Source: Dactylosporangium roseum (GTDB lineage Bacteria > Actinomycetota > Actinomycetes > Mycobacteriales > Micromonosporaceae). Taken from it: 64,000 bases of DNA. Positions within the stretch are counted from its first letter, which is position 1, and each line of letters opens with the position of its first letter. The stretch is from assembly GCF_025264685.1 (NCBI RefSeq), contig NZ_CP073721.1, positions 5,075,001 through 5,139,000 on the forward strand, read 5' to 3'. The position numbers and the translations under genes were made by a program. Shown piece by piece: positions 44,612-52,336 of this stretch. The notes under the pieces are model-generated. The model ran no database searches and was not told the DNA's origin. It saw only the letters and a list, made by a program, of their open reading frames with translations.

Positions 44612-45448
44612 TCAGCCGCCGTGGCCCGCCGCACGCGCCAACAGGCGGCGGGCCTGGCGGACGACCGCCTCGTCCACCATCCGGCCACGCGCGTCCACCA
44701 CCACGCCACCCGCGGCCGCCTCGAAGCGGGCGATCAGGTCGCGGGCCCGATCCACCTCTTCGGCACCGGGCGTGAAGACCTCGTTCACCACGGCGACCTG
44801 GGCGGGATGGATGCAGGCCCGGCCGACGTAGCCCAGCCGCGCCAAGGCCATCGTGGACGCACGCAGCGCCTCGAGGTCGGTGAAGTCGGTCGAGACCGGA
44901 GCCGCCGGAGGGCCGATCCCGGCAGCCGCGGAGGCGAGCACGACCTGCGAGCGCACCAACAGCAGTTCACGCTCGTCCTCCCCCGGGCTCACCCCGAGGT
45001 CGGCGCGCAGGTCGGCCTCGCCGAGCTGGAGCCTGACCACCCGTGGCGCGGCCGCGATCGCCGGCGCGCGCATGACCGCCGCGGCGGACTCCAGCAGCGG
45101 CACGACCGCCGTCGACGAACCGATCGAACCCAGCAACGCGTCGAGCGCCTCGACCTCTGCCGGTGACTCGCACTTCGCGACCACCAGACCACGCACCGCC
45201 GGCGCGCCGGCCACGGCACGCACGTCGTCGTCGCGCAGCGGTCCCGGGTTGACGCGCACCCAGATCTCGACGTCGCCCGGCTGTACCGTGGTGACCCACT
45301 CGGCGACGGCGGCGCGGGCCGCGGCCTTGCCGCCCGGTGGTACCGCGTCCTCCAGGTCCACGATGAGCGCGTCGGCCCCGCGGGAGAGCGCGCGGTCCAG
45401 CTTCGCCGGGGCGTCACCCGGCACGTACAGGTACGATCGCGCGGTCAT
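44612..45448 (-). CDS. HpcH/HpaI/CitE-family lyase (copy 1)
   Basis: A 278-residue CitE-like C-C lyase. It opens SYLYVPGDAPAKLDRALSRG, followed by DALIVDLEDAVPP (Mg-binding Asp/Glu), WVRVNPGPL, VAKCESPAEVEAL (metal Glu), RLQLGEADLRADLG and GRACIHPAQV. The family includes malyl-, citramalyl- and beta-hydroxyacyl-CoA lyases giving acetyl-CoA or similar plus an oxo acid. The start is ATG 45448. It has a paralogue at 46581. The 539-nt stretch upstream holds no gene but carries composite operator site 7. Confidence 0.92.
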   Translation of the reverse strand: MTARSYLYVPGDAPAKLDRALSRGADALIVDLEDAVPPGGKAAARAAVAEWVTTVQPGDVEIWVRVNPGPLRDDDVRAVAGAPAVRGLVVAKCESPAEVEALDALLGSIGSSTAVVPLLESAAAVMRAPAIAAAPRVVRLQLGEADLRADLGVSPGEDERELLLVRSQVVLASAAAGIGPPAAPVSTDFTDLEALRASTMALARLGYVGRACIHPAQVAVVNEVFTPGAEEVDRARDLIARFEAAAGGVVVDARGRMVDEAVVRQARRLLARAAGHGG

Positions 45449-45767
45449 CCCGACGTCACCCCGGCCCTGCCGTTCCTTCCCCGGTCCGAGCGGCGGCCGC
45501 GGTGCCCGGCTCGCCGGGCCGTCACCCGCCCGTCCGGGGGCCTCGGCCCCTCCCTCTCGGCGTCGTGGGGCATCGCGACGATATCGGCACCGAGGCCGGC
45601 CGGGCGGAGACGGACCGCGATCCGCGCGTCCTCGCGCGGCTTCACGGCACGGCCCGATCAGGTTCCAACAGCATGACTCTGATCCACTCCTGTCGATCTC
45701 ATACCGCACTGTGACCGGCCGGCCACCCGTGGTATGGCACCAGCCGCATCCGAGACTCGGCACACTA

Positions 45768-45792
45768 GAAACGATGTTTCGCTAGTCGGAAC
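45768..45792 (+). promoter_or_regulatory. Composite operator (site 7)
   Basis: GAAAC-GAT-GTTTC (perfect palindrome, 45768-45780), 7 nt, GGAAC (45788-45792). It lies in the otherwise empty 45449-45987 gap, 320 nt upstream of the leftward CitE-1 gene. Unlike the other sites its extra half-site points away from that gene, toward the 3' end of the second operon. Confidence 0.55.
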
Positions 45793-45987
45793 ACACCTGT
45801 CAAGCCCGGGCCGGGGACCGCGCGACCGGGCGGCGTATCGGGCCGACGTCGACACGACGGCCGACCTTCTGGCCGCGCGGCGAGCCCGGCGGGCGGCGCG
45901 GCCGGCCCCGCCGCCTACCAGCCAGTGCCCGGCAGGCTCCGTCGCGCACCCCGGGTCTGCCACTGCGGGCCGAAGCGGACCGCGGAC

Positions 45988-46584
45988 TCAGCCGCGCTGG
46001 ACGCGGACGACGCGGACGACCCGCCCTCCGTCGCCCGGTCCCGCCGGGGCACCGGCCGCCAGCCGGTGCCACCAGGTCAGCCCGACATCCACCGAGTCCC
46101 CCTCGGCCTCGGTGACCGGCTCGCCGGGGGCGTGCACGACCCAGTCCGCCCCGGGCGTCGACAGCAGCGGCCCCGCCGCGGCGCCCTTGACGGACACCGT
46201 GACGATCCCGTCCATGACCGCGCCGTCGAGCTGCTCGGCGGGACGGAACACGGCGGGGCCACCGAACCAGGCCAGCACGGTACATCCCTCCGGTGCCCGC
46301 ATGTCGGTCCGCAGGAAACGCGGCGGAACGTACGTCAGGTCGCCAGGGTGACGGCGAACCCCTTCGAGGTCGAGGAATCCCGTCAGAACGATGAACTCCT
46401 CCCCCGCCAGGTATCCGCCCGGCCGGACCCGCTCGAACCCGGCCGGGAACCGGCCGAGGATCGCGAACGTGTCGCCGGTCGAGTCGAGGCGCACCAGTTC
46501 GATGCCCCGGTTGGCGCCCGGCATCGGCGCTTCGCGCCAGCGGTGGTCGCCGCGGGTCAGGTCGGCATGGGTGATCCGGGTCAT
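45988..46584 (-). CDS. Cupin domain protein
   Basis: A 198-residue protein with a cupin core: ERVRPGGYLAGEEFIVLTGF and HPGDLTYVPPRFLRTDMRAP. Only some of the usual metal ligands are obvious (Glu in GEEF, His in RRHPGD). The C-terminal 50 residues are Gly/Val/Arg-rich. It is the last gene of the twelve-gene leftward operon and overlaps the CitE-2 gene by 4 nt. It may act as an isomerase, a dioxygenase or a small-molecule-binding protein; the activity cannot be assigned. Confidence 0.8.
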   Translation of the reverse strand: MTRITHADLTRGDHRWREAPMPGANRGIELVRLDSTGDTFAILGRFPAGFERVRPGGYLAGEEFIVLTGFLDLEGVRRHPGDLTYVPPRFLRTDMRAPEGCTVLAWFGGPAVFRPAEQLDGAVMDGIVTVSVKGAAAGPLLSTPGADWVVHAPGEPVTEAEGDSVDVGLTWWHRLAAGAPAGPGDGGRVVRVVRVQRG

Positions 46585-47447
46585 CGGCGCGCCGCCATCG
46601 CCGCCATCGCCAGCGTCTTGCGGGCGCTGCGGAGCACCGCGACGTCGACGAGCCGGCCGTCGTCGTCGAGCACGACGCCCTGGCCGGCGGCCTCGGCCGC
46701 CGCGAAGACCCCGATGACCGACCGTGCCTCGGCCACCTGCGCCTCGGTCGGGGTGAAGACCTCGTGGACGACCGCGAGCTGTGCCGGGTGGACGCAGGCG
46801 CGCCCGACGAAGCCCTGCCGCCGGACGAGCCGCGTCGAGCGCGCCAGCGCCGCCGGGTCGGCCGTGATCCGCGAGACCGGCCCCACCGGGGGGTTGATCC
46901 GCGCGGCCGTGCTGGCCAGGACGATCATCGTGCGGATGCCCGCCAGCTCCGCCTCGTCCTCGCCGGGGGTGATGCCGGTCTCGCCGGTGAGGTCGACCTC
47001 GCCGATCTGGAGCTGGTGGACGCGGGGCCGGGCCGCGATCGCGGCGGCCTCCAGCACCGATCCGGCTGTTTCGATCATCGGCATCAGCAGCGTGTCGTGG
47101 TCACCGAGGCCGCTCAGCAGTTCGCCGACCTCGACCACCTCGTGCGCGCTCTCGACCTTGGCCAGCACGAGTCCCTTGACGGCCGGGATGCCGGCGAGGG
47201 CCGCGGCGTCGGTCAGCCGCAGCGGAGCCTGGTTGATGCGGACCCACAGCTCGGTGTCGAGGTCGGCCGGCTGTGCCCGCGACCACGCCACGACGGCCGC
47301 ACGGGCGCTGTCCTTGTCCCGCAACGGCACCGCGTCCTCGAGGTCGAGGATGAGCGCGTCGGCTCCCCGCCCCAGCGCCTTGGCCAGCATGGCCGGCGCG
47401 TTACCCGGCACGTAGAGATAGGAGCGGGGCAGTCCCGCGGTGCTCAT
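46581..47447 (-). CDS. HpcH/HpaI/CitE-family lyase (copy 2)
   Basis: A 288-residue CitE-like lyase, similar throughout to the 44612 copy: RSYLYVPGNAPAMLAKALGR, DALILDLEDAVPLRDKD, WVRINQAPL, VLAKVESAHEVVEV, HQLQIGEVDLTGETGI and GRACVHPAQLAVVHEVFTP. It starts in the acyl-CoA dehydrogenase stop (ATGA) and overlaps the cupin gene. Together with the mesaconyl-CoA-hydratase-like MaoC of the same operon it could cleave a malyl- or citramalyl-type CoA ester. Confidence 0.92.
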   Translation of the reverse strand: MSTAGLPRSYLYVPGNAPAMLAKALGRGADALILDLEDAVPLRDKDSARAAVVAWSRAQPADLDTELWVRINQAPLRLTDAAALAGIPAVKGLVLAKVESAHEVVEVGELLSGLGDHDTLLMPMIETAGSVLEAAAIAARPRVHQLQIGEVDLTGETGITPGEDEAELAGIRTMIVLASTAARINPPVGPVSRITADPAALARSTRLVRRQGFVGRACVHPAQLAVVHEVFTPTEAQVAEARSVIGVFAAAEAAGQGVVLDDDGRLVDVAVLRSARKTLAMAAMAARR

Positions 47448-48604
47448 CCGACCACCGTCTCGCCGCGCATGAGGGACTTCGCCACCACGGTCCGCAGGAC
47501 GTCGTTGGTTCCCTCGCCGATGCTCATCAGGATGGCGTCGCGGTACAGCCGCTCGACCTCGAACTCGGTGGAGTAGCCGTAGCCGCCGTGGACCTTCATC
47601 GCGTCGATCGCGGCCTCCAGCGCCACCTCCGAGCAGAAGATCTTCGCCATGCCGGTCTCGCCGTCGGCGCGGCCCCGGCGTACCGCGTCCGCCGCCCAGT
47701 AGGCCATCAGCCGCGCCGCCTGGACCTGGGTGGCGAGGCTCGCCAGCTTGAGCTGGATCGCCTGGAAGTCCCCGATGACCCGGCCGAAGGCCTTGCGCTG
47801 CTGGGCGTACGCCAGCGCCTCGTCGTGGGCCCGCTGGGCGATGCCGACCGACCGCGCCGCGATGTTGACCCGGCCCCACTCCAGTGCCGAGAGCACCTGC
47901 TGCATCCCCTTGCCCTCGACGCCGCCGAGCAACTGGCCGGCGGGCACGCGGACGTTGTCGAGCAGGATCTCGCAGGACTCCGTGCCCTTGTACCCCAGCT
48001 TCGGGATGTCCTTGGTGACCGTGAATCCCTCGGCGTCGGACTCGATCAGCAGGACACTCATGCCCCGGTGCGCGGGTGATGCCGCCGGGTCGGTCTTGAC
48101 CAGTACCGGCAGCGGGTTGGCGTACCGGGCGTTGGTGATCCACATCTTGGCGCCGTTGACGACGTAGTGGTCGCCGTCGCGCTTCGCGGTCGTGCGGATG
48201 CCCTGCAGATCGGTGCCGGCGTCGGGTTCGGTGAGGCCGATCCCGGTCCGCCGCCGGCCGGTGGCGAGCTCGGGAAGGTACCGCTCCTTCTGCTCCGCCG
48301 TGCCGTGCGTCGCGATCAACCGGCAGGCCAGGGAATGGCTGCCCAGGATCCCGGCGATGCCCATCCAGCCCCGGGAGATCTCCTCGAACACGATCGCGAA
48401 GGAGACCGGGTCCAGATCGAGTCCGCCGAACTCCTCGGGGACCGTGATGCCGAACAGCCCGATGTCGGCCATGCCCTTGACGATCTCGGTGGGGTACCGG
48501 CCGGTCTGCTCCCACTCGCGCGCGACGGGAATGATCTCCCGGTTCACGAAGTCACGCAGGAGCGATCGGAACTCGCGCTGGACGTCGTCAAGCTGGAAGT
48601 CCAC
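47444..48604 (-). CDS. Acyl-CoA dehydrogenase
   Basis: A 386-residue flavoprotein. FGITVPEEFGGLDLDPVSFA, the FAD/substrate segment TGIGLTEPDAGTDLQGIRTT, YVVNGAKMWITNA, QRKAFGRVIGDFQAIQLKLA, MKVHGGYGYSTEFEVERLYR and GEGTNDVLRTVVAKSL are all present. The base is probably the Glu of IGEGTNDV. The start is GTG 48604 behind GAGAGG. It overlaps the DUF35 gene by 17 nt and CitE-2 by 4 nt. It should introduce a 2,3-double bond into the CoA ester made upstream. Confidence 0.95.
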   Translation of the reverse strand: MDFQLDDVQREFRSLLRDFVNREIIPVAREWEQTGRYPTEIVKGMADIGLFGITVPEEFGGLDLDPVSFAIVFEEISRGWMGIAGILGSHSLACRLIATHGTAEQKERYLPELATGRRRTGIGLTEPDAGTDLQGIRTTAKRDGDHYVVNGAKMWITNARYANPLPVLVKTDPAASPAHRGMSVLLIESDAEGFTVTKDIPKLGYKGTESCEILLDNVRVPAGQLLGGVEGKGMQQVLSALEWGRVNIAARSVGIAQRAHDEALAYAQQRKAFGRVIGDFQAIQLKLASLATQVQAARLMAYWAADAVRRGRADGETGMAKIFCSEVALEAAIDAMKVHGGYGYSTEFEVERLYRDAILMSIGEGTNDVLRTVVAKSLMRGETVVG

Positions 48605-49052
48605 GGTGCTGCCTCTCTGCCGCGGGCACCTCGGCCCGGTCGGGTTCGCCCTCAACGGGATGGAAGACCGGCAGCGCACGGCCGTCCGGCAGGTCGGCCC
48701 AGGCCACCCGGACCCGGTCGTCGACGACCCATTCGTCGCCGGCGTCCCTCCCCTCCAGCCGGGTCAACAGGATCGGCCCCTCGTCCAGCCGGACCCGGGC
48801 GACGACGTAGGGGACCTCGAGCCCCGCCCGCGGCGCGCGGTGGACCACGGTGAACGAGTCGACGGTCCCGGTGCCGGACGCCGCGCGCCAGCCGAGCCGC
48901 TCGGTCGATCCACAGTGGATGCACAGCGCCCGCGGCGGGTGCTGGACACCGTCACACGAGCCGCACGACTGCACGACCAGCCGGTGCTCGGTCGTGGCCG
49001 CCCACCAGTCCTGGGTGACCTCGTCGGCCGGGGGCACCTCGGGTGCGGTCAT
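48588..49052 (-). CDS. DUF35 Zn-ribbon/OB-fold protein (ChsH2 C-terminal-like)
   Basis: A 154-residue protein with a rubredoxin-like zinc ribbon (CGSCDGVQHPPRALCIHCGS, four Cys) followed by an OB fold (GTVDSFTVVHRAPRAGLEVP, then YVVARVRLDEGPILLTRLEG). In steroid side-chain degradation the DUF35 domain of ChsH2 binds the thiolase-like aldolase Ltp2. Here it overlaps a Cys-less thiolase-like gene and follows two MaoC genes, the same functional set. I infer a structural partner of that enzyme. Confidence 0.9.
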   Translation of the reverse strand: MTAPEVPPADEVTQDWWAATTEHRLVVQSCGSCDGVQHPPRALCIHCGSTERLGWRAASGTGTVDSFTVVHRAPRAGLEVPYVVARVRLDEGPILLTRLEGRDAGDEWVVDDRVRVAWADLPDGRALPVFHPVEGEPDRAEVPAAERQHRGLPA

Positions 49053-50197
49053 CGGTCCACCCCCAGGACGACCGTCGCGTGGGTGGACAGGATCCCGCCG
49101 GTGCCGTGCGCCAGGGCCGTACGGGCACCGGGCACCTGCCGCGCCCCGGCCTCACCACGCAGTTGCCGGACCGCCTCGACGAGCAGCAGGATGCCGTACT
49201 GTCCGGGATGGCAGTAGGAGAGCCCGCCGCCGGAGGTGTTGAGGGGGAAGTCCCCTCCGGGACGGATGCGCCCGCCCTGGATCCAGTCCAGCGCCTCGCC
49301 GGCACCGCAGAAGCCGAGCGCCTCGATCGTCAGGGCGACGGTGATCGTGAACGAGTCGTACACCTCGACCACGTCGATGTCCGCGGGGGTCAGCCCGGCC
49401 CGGCCCAGGGCGTCGGCACCGGACCCGACCGCGCCGGTCACCGTGAGATCGTCGACCGCGGTCATCGAGGTGTTCGTCGTGCGCTCGCCGTATCCGAGCA
49501 CCTCGACCGGCTTCCTGGCCAGATCGGCGGCGCGTTCCAGCGAGGTGAGCACGACCGCGCCGCCGCCGTCGGTGACCAGGCAACAGTCGCCGACGGTGAG
49601 CGGGCTGGACACCATTGTGGAGTTCAGGACGTCGTCGGCCGTGATCGGTCCGGCGCCGTAGCGGAACGCCGCGGGGTTGAGCAGTGCCCACTCGCGTGCG
49701 GCGACGGCGACCTCGGCGAGCTGTTCCCGCGTGGCGCCGAACCGGTGCAGGTACTTCTGCGCCGCCATCGCGTAGTACGACAGCGGGTACAAGGGGTCGT
49801 ACGGCGTCTCGAACTGGGCCTCGGGCGTGTGGCTCTCGACCACGCCGGCCAGCGAGCGTGATCGGGCCGAGCGCTGGTTGGACGCGAAGCTGACGACAAC
49901 CGTGTCGGCCTGCCCGGCGTTGATGGCCTGGACCGCGCGGGCGACCATCATCTCGTACGCCGAACCGCCGGCGTACGTCGAGTCGGTCCAGCGCGGTTCG
50001 ACACCGAGATACTCGGCGAGCTGGGTGGCCGAGAAGCGGGAGATGCCCGTGGTGGCGAGGCCGTCCACGTCGCGCAGCCGCAGCCCGGCGTCGGCGAGGG
50101 CCCGGGTGACCGCCTGGGTCTGCAACCCCAGGATCGAGCGGCCGGTCACCCCGAGATCGCTCTCGGCCACGCCGACGATCGCGACGCCGGTGCTCAC
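49049..50197 (-). CDS. Thiolase-superfamily protein, SCP-x/Ltp2-like
   Basis: A 382-residue thiolase-fold protein. It opens VAIVGVAESDLGVTGRSILG. At the position of the acylated Cys the sequence is STYAGGSAYEMMVARAV, so the nucleophilic Cys is missing. The C-terminal motif is NTSGGGLSYCHPGQYGILLL. Loss of the Cys is typical of lipid-transfer-like thiolases, including the Ltp2 retro-aldolase, rather than true thiolases. The start GTG 50197 overlaps the MaoC stop (GTGA). With the DUF35 protein it likely cleaves a beta-hydroxyacyl-CoA by retro-aldol reaction. Confidence 0.9.
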   Translation of the reverse strand: MSTGVAIVGVAESDLGVTGRSILGLQTQAVTRALADAGLRLRDVDGLATTGISRFSATQLAEYLGVEPRWTDSTYAGGSAYEMMVARAVQAINAGQADTVVVSFASNQRSARSRSLAGVVESHTPEAQFETPYDPLYPLSYYAMAAQKYLHRFGATREQLAEVAVAAREWALLNPAAFRYGAGPITADDVLNSTMVSSPLTVGDCCLVTDGGGAVVLTSLERAADLARKPVEVLGYGERTTNTSMTAVDDLTVTGAVGSGADALGRAGLTPADIDVVEVYDSFTITVALTIEALGFCGAGEALDWIQGGRIRPGGDFPLNTSGGGLSYCHPGQYGILLLVEAVRQLRGEAGARQVPGARTALAHGTGGILSTHATVVLGVDR

Positions 50198-50628
50198 CGT
50201 GCCGCTCCCGGCCCGTCGGCGGTGCCGAGCAGCACGGTGGCCGACGCCGGCTCCGCCGCCGAGCGCAGCTCCTTGCCGTCGGCGTCCACCACGACGACCC
50301 GCTGCCGGACCACCACGTGATCGTCGTGGGCCTCGACGACCGTGCCCTCGCAGCGCACCGTCTCGCCGGCGAAGACCAGGGCCTTGAAGGTGAACGCCAG
50401 CTTCTGGACGAAGCATTCGGGCCCCAGCCAGTCCTGTAGCTGCTCGACGAGCAGTGCCCCGAAGACCTGGCCGTCCACGACGGGCGCCGGCAGGCGCCGC
50501 GCCTTCACGAAGTCCGGGTCGTAGTGCATCTTGTGCCAGTCCCACGTCGCACCGGCGTAGGCGACCATGTCGGTGAGGGAGATCGTCCGTTCCAGCGGCG
50601 GGACCGCGGCACCGGGTCGAAGGTTCAT
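50194..50628 (-). CDS. MaoC-like hydratase (ChsH1-type subunit)
   Basis: A 144-residue hot-dog protein. The hydratase motif region is ATWDWHKMHYDPDFVKARRL with the Asp/His pair expected for the catalytic subunit, followed by VVDGQVFGALLVEQLQDWLG. It overlaps the thiolase-like gene and the FAS1-like dehydratase gene by 4 nt each. The upstream partner lacks the catalytic His, so a heteromeric hydratase with one active subunit is likely, as for ChsH1-ChsH2. Confidence 0.9.
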   Translation of the reverse strand: MNLRPGAAVPPLERTISLTDMVAYAGATWDWHKMHYDPDFVKARRLPAPVVDGQVFGALLVEQLQDWLGPECFVQKLAFTFKALVFAGETVRCEGTVVEAHDDHVVVRQRVVVVDADGKELRSAAEPASATVLLGTADGPGAAR

Positions 50629-51125
50629 GCCCGCTCCCCCAGGGACACGAAGATGATCGTCTCCTCGTTGGTGGCCAGCAGCTCGCCGTCCTGGTCGCGG
50701 TACGTCGCCCGGGACGTGACGATCAGCATGTCGGCACCACCGCCCGTCTTCTTCTCGGTCATGTCGGCGATCTCCCAGGTGGCGGTCACCACGTCCGCGG
50801 GCCGGATCCGGCGGTGGAACTCGTAGGAGTTGCCGCCCCGCACCTTGCGGGTGTTCGGCAGCTCCAGCCCCCAGGTGTGCCCGGCGTAGCCCTCGGCGTC
50901 CATCGCCACGTCGGCGTACTGGTTCGTCTCGCAGATGAGGGTCGGCGGGGCGGTGACCCCGGCGAGCCCGTGTGCGCGGGCGTACCCGGCGTCGACGTAG
51001 AGCGGGTTGTCGTCGCCGATCGCGAGCGCGAAGTAGCGGCCCGCGGCCGCGCCGAGCGGCTCGGGCGCCGTGTAGGTCTTCGTGGTCCCGATGAGCGCGC
51101 GGAGTTCGTCGGTCAGCAGGCTCAT
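50625..51125 (-). CDS. MaoC N-terminal (FAS1-like dehydratase) domain protein
   Basis: A 166-residue protein, MaoC_dehydrat_N type. At the hydratase motif it reads IGDDNPLYVDAGYARAHGLA: Asp and Asn are kept but the catalytic His is Tyr, so it is probably the non-catalytic half of a heterodimer with the next gene. RGGNSYEFHRRIRPADVVTA is typical of this domain. The start ATG 51125 shares a base with the stop of the triple-RidA gene. Confidence 0.9.
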   Translation of the reverse strand: MSLLTDELRALIGTTKTYTAPEPLGAAAGRYFALAIGDDNPLYVDAGYARAHGLAGVTAPPTLICETNQYADVAMDAEGYAGHTWGLELPNTRKVRGGNSYEFHRRIRPADVVTATWEIADMTEKKTGGGADMLIVTSRATYRDQDGELLATNEETIIFVSLGERA

Positions 51126-52336
51126 CACGCCTCTTCCGGGTACAGCGCGGTCGGGAAGACCTCGATCATGAGCTCCGGGCGGAGCAGGCCCTTGCAGATC
51201 GCTCCGGTCGACGCCGGCCACGGCGGCGTCAGCAGCCGCTCGCGCACCGGCGCGACCACCCGGTACTCCGGCAGCGCCGACTCGACGCAGTACTCGGTGG
51301 TCGCGAGAAGGTCCTGCGGGCCGAGACCGGCGTGGCCGAGCAGGTGCAGGATCGCCCCGTACGTCGCCTCCGCCTGCGCCTCGAGGTTGCCGGGGTGCAG
51401 CACCTGCTGGGTCTCCATGTCCAGCGCGCCGAAGCCGGACATGTAGAGGGTCCGGCCCGCCTTGATGCCCGGCGCGTAGGTCAGCGTGTCGTACCGCGAC
51501 CAGCCGGGGTTGACCAGTTCGAGGGGGTGGCGGGACGCGGTGACGTCGATGACCACCAGCGACTCCGGATGGTGCAGCCGGCTCATCAGGATGCCACCCG
51601 CGCCCGGGTAGACGCCCGCCCCGCCGAGGCGCTCCTTGCGGACCCGGTGTGCCTTGCGGTAGACGGTGCGGGTCTCCGGCGTCGAGTAGTCGTAGGTGGT
51701 GACGGCCGCGTCGATCGACAGGCCGGCCGCCCGCAACAGCTCGTCGGCCTTGTCCAGGCAGTAGGCGTACTGGCCGACGAAGTCGCCCGGGTGGACGACG
51801 TCCCCGTTCGCGTCGATCGGGACGACGGTGGGCAGGTAGACGGCCCCGTCGTGCCCCTCCCGGACCGGCGACGCCGCCCACACGCCGGCCTCGCGCGGCT
51901 CGCTCGCCACGCGCAACCGCCGGCCGCCGCCGTCGACCGCGTGCAGCTCGACCTCCAGGAAGGCCGTGGAGCGGACCAGCCGCTCGACGACGATCGTGGA
52001 GACGGTGGGCTCGTGGCCGCCGAAGACCTCCCGGCGCACTCCGGCGGCGGCGGCGTAGTCGCCCAGGCTGGCCACGGTGACGTTCTCGGTCACCCGGGTG
52101 ACGTCCTGCGGACCGAGGCCGGCGCCCTCGAGAATGGTGAGGACCTTCTGGTAGGCCGTCCGCGCCTGCTCCTCCATCGAGCCGCTGACGGTCATCTTGC
52201 CGACGGACTTGTCGAAGGCCGCCGAGGTGTGTCCCGACGTCCAGGCCGCCTTGCCGGCCGCGAGACCGAGACAGAACGTGAAACCGTCGTAGGGAAACCA
52301 CGGAAACTCGGCGGGGCGGATGGCGTGCAGCGTCAT
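51125..52336 (-). CDS. Triple RidA/YjgF-domain protein
   Basis: A 403-residue protein that appears to consist of three RidA-fold repeats: residues about 12-135 (TSGHTSAAFDKSVGKMTVSG, ending FLEVELHAV), 150-270 (YLPTVVPIDANGDVVHPGDF, ending LVVIDVTA) and 284-398 (LYMSGFGALDMETQQVLHPG, ending ELMIEVFP). Normal RidA is one domain of about 130 residues forming a trimer with active sites between subunits, so this could be a trimer in one chain. The key Arg of RidA (in PARS) is Val112 in repeat 1, Ser376 in repeat 3 and not evident in repeat 2, so classical enamine deaminase activity is doubtful. It overlaps its neighbours on both sides. Confidence 0.8.
   Translation of the reverse strand: MTLHAIRPAEFPWFPYDGFTFCLGLAAGKAAWTSGHTSAAFDKSVGKMTVSGSMEEQARTAYQKVLTILEGAGLGPQDVTRVTENVTVASLGDYAAAAGVRREVFGGHEPTVSTIVVERLVRSTAFLEVELHAVDGGGRRLRVASEPREAGVWAASPVREGHDGAVYLPTVVPIDANGDVVHPGDFVGQYAYCLDKADELLRAAGLSIDAAVTTYDYSTPETRTVYRKAHRVRKERLGGAGVYPGAGGILMSRLHHPESLVVIDVTASRHPLELVNPGWSRYDTLTYAPGIKAGRTLYMSGFGALDMETQQVLHPGNLEAQAEATYGAILHLLGHAGLGPQDLLATTEYCVESALPEYRVVAPVRERLLTPPWPASTGAICKGLLRPELMIEVFPTALYPEEA

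Noticed and set aside
45449..45987. Small coding frames in the gap between CitE-1 and the cupin gene
   Set aside because: All are short, low complexity and without ribosome sites; only operator site 7 is supported there.
48605..48679. Longer start for the acyl-CoA dehydrogenase
   Set aside because: The extra residues are unlike the family, and GTG 48604 has a good ribosome site.
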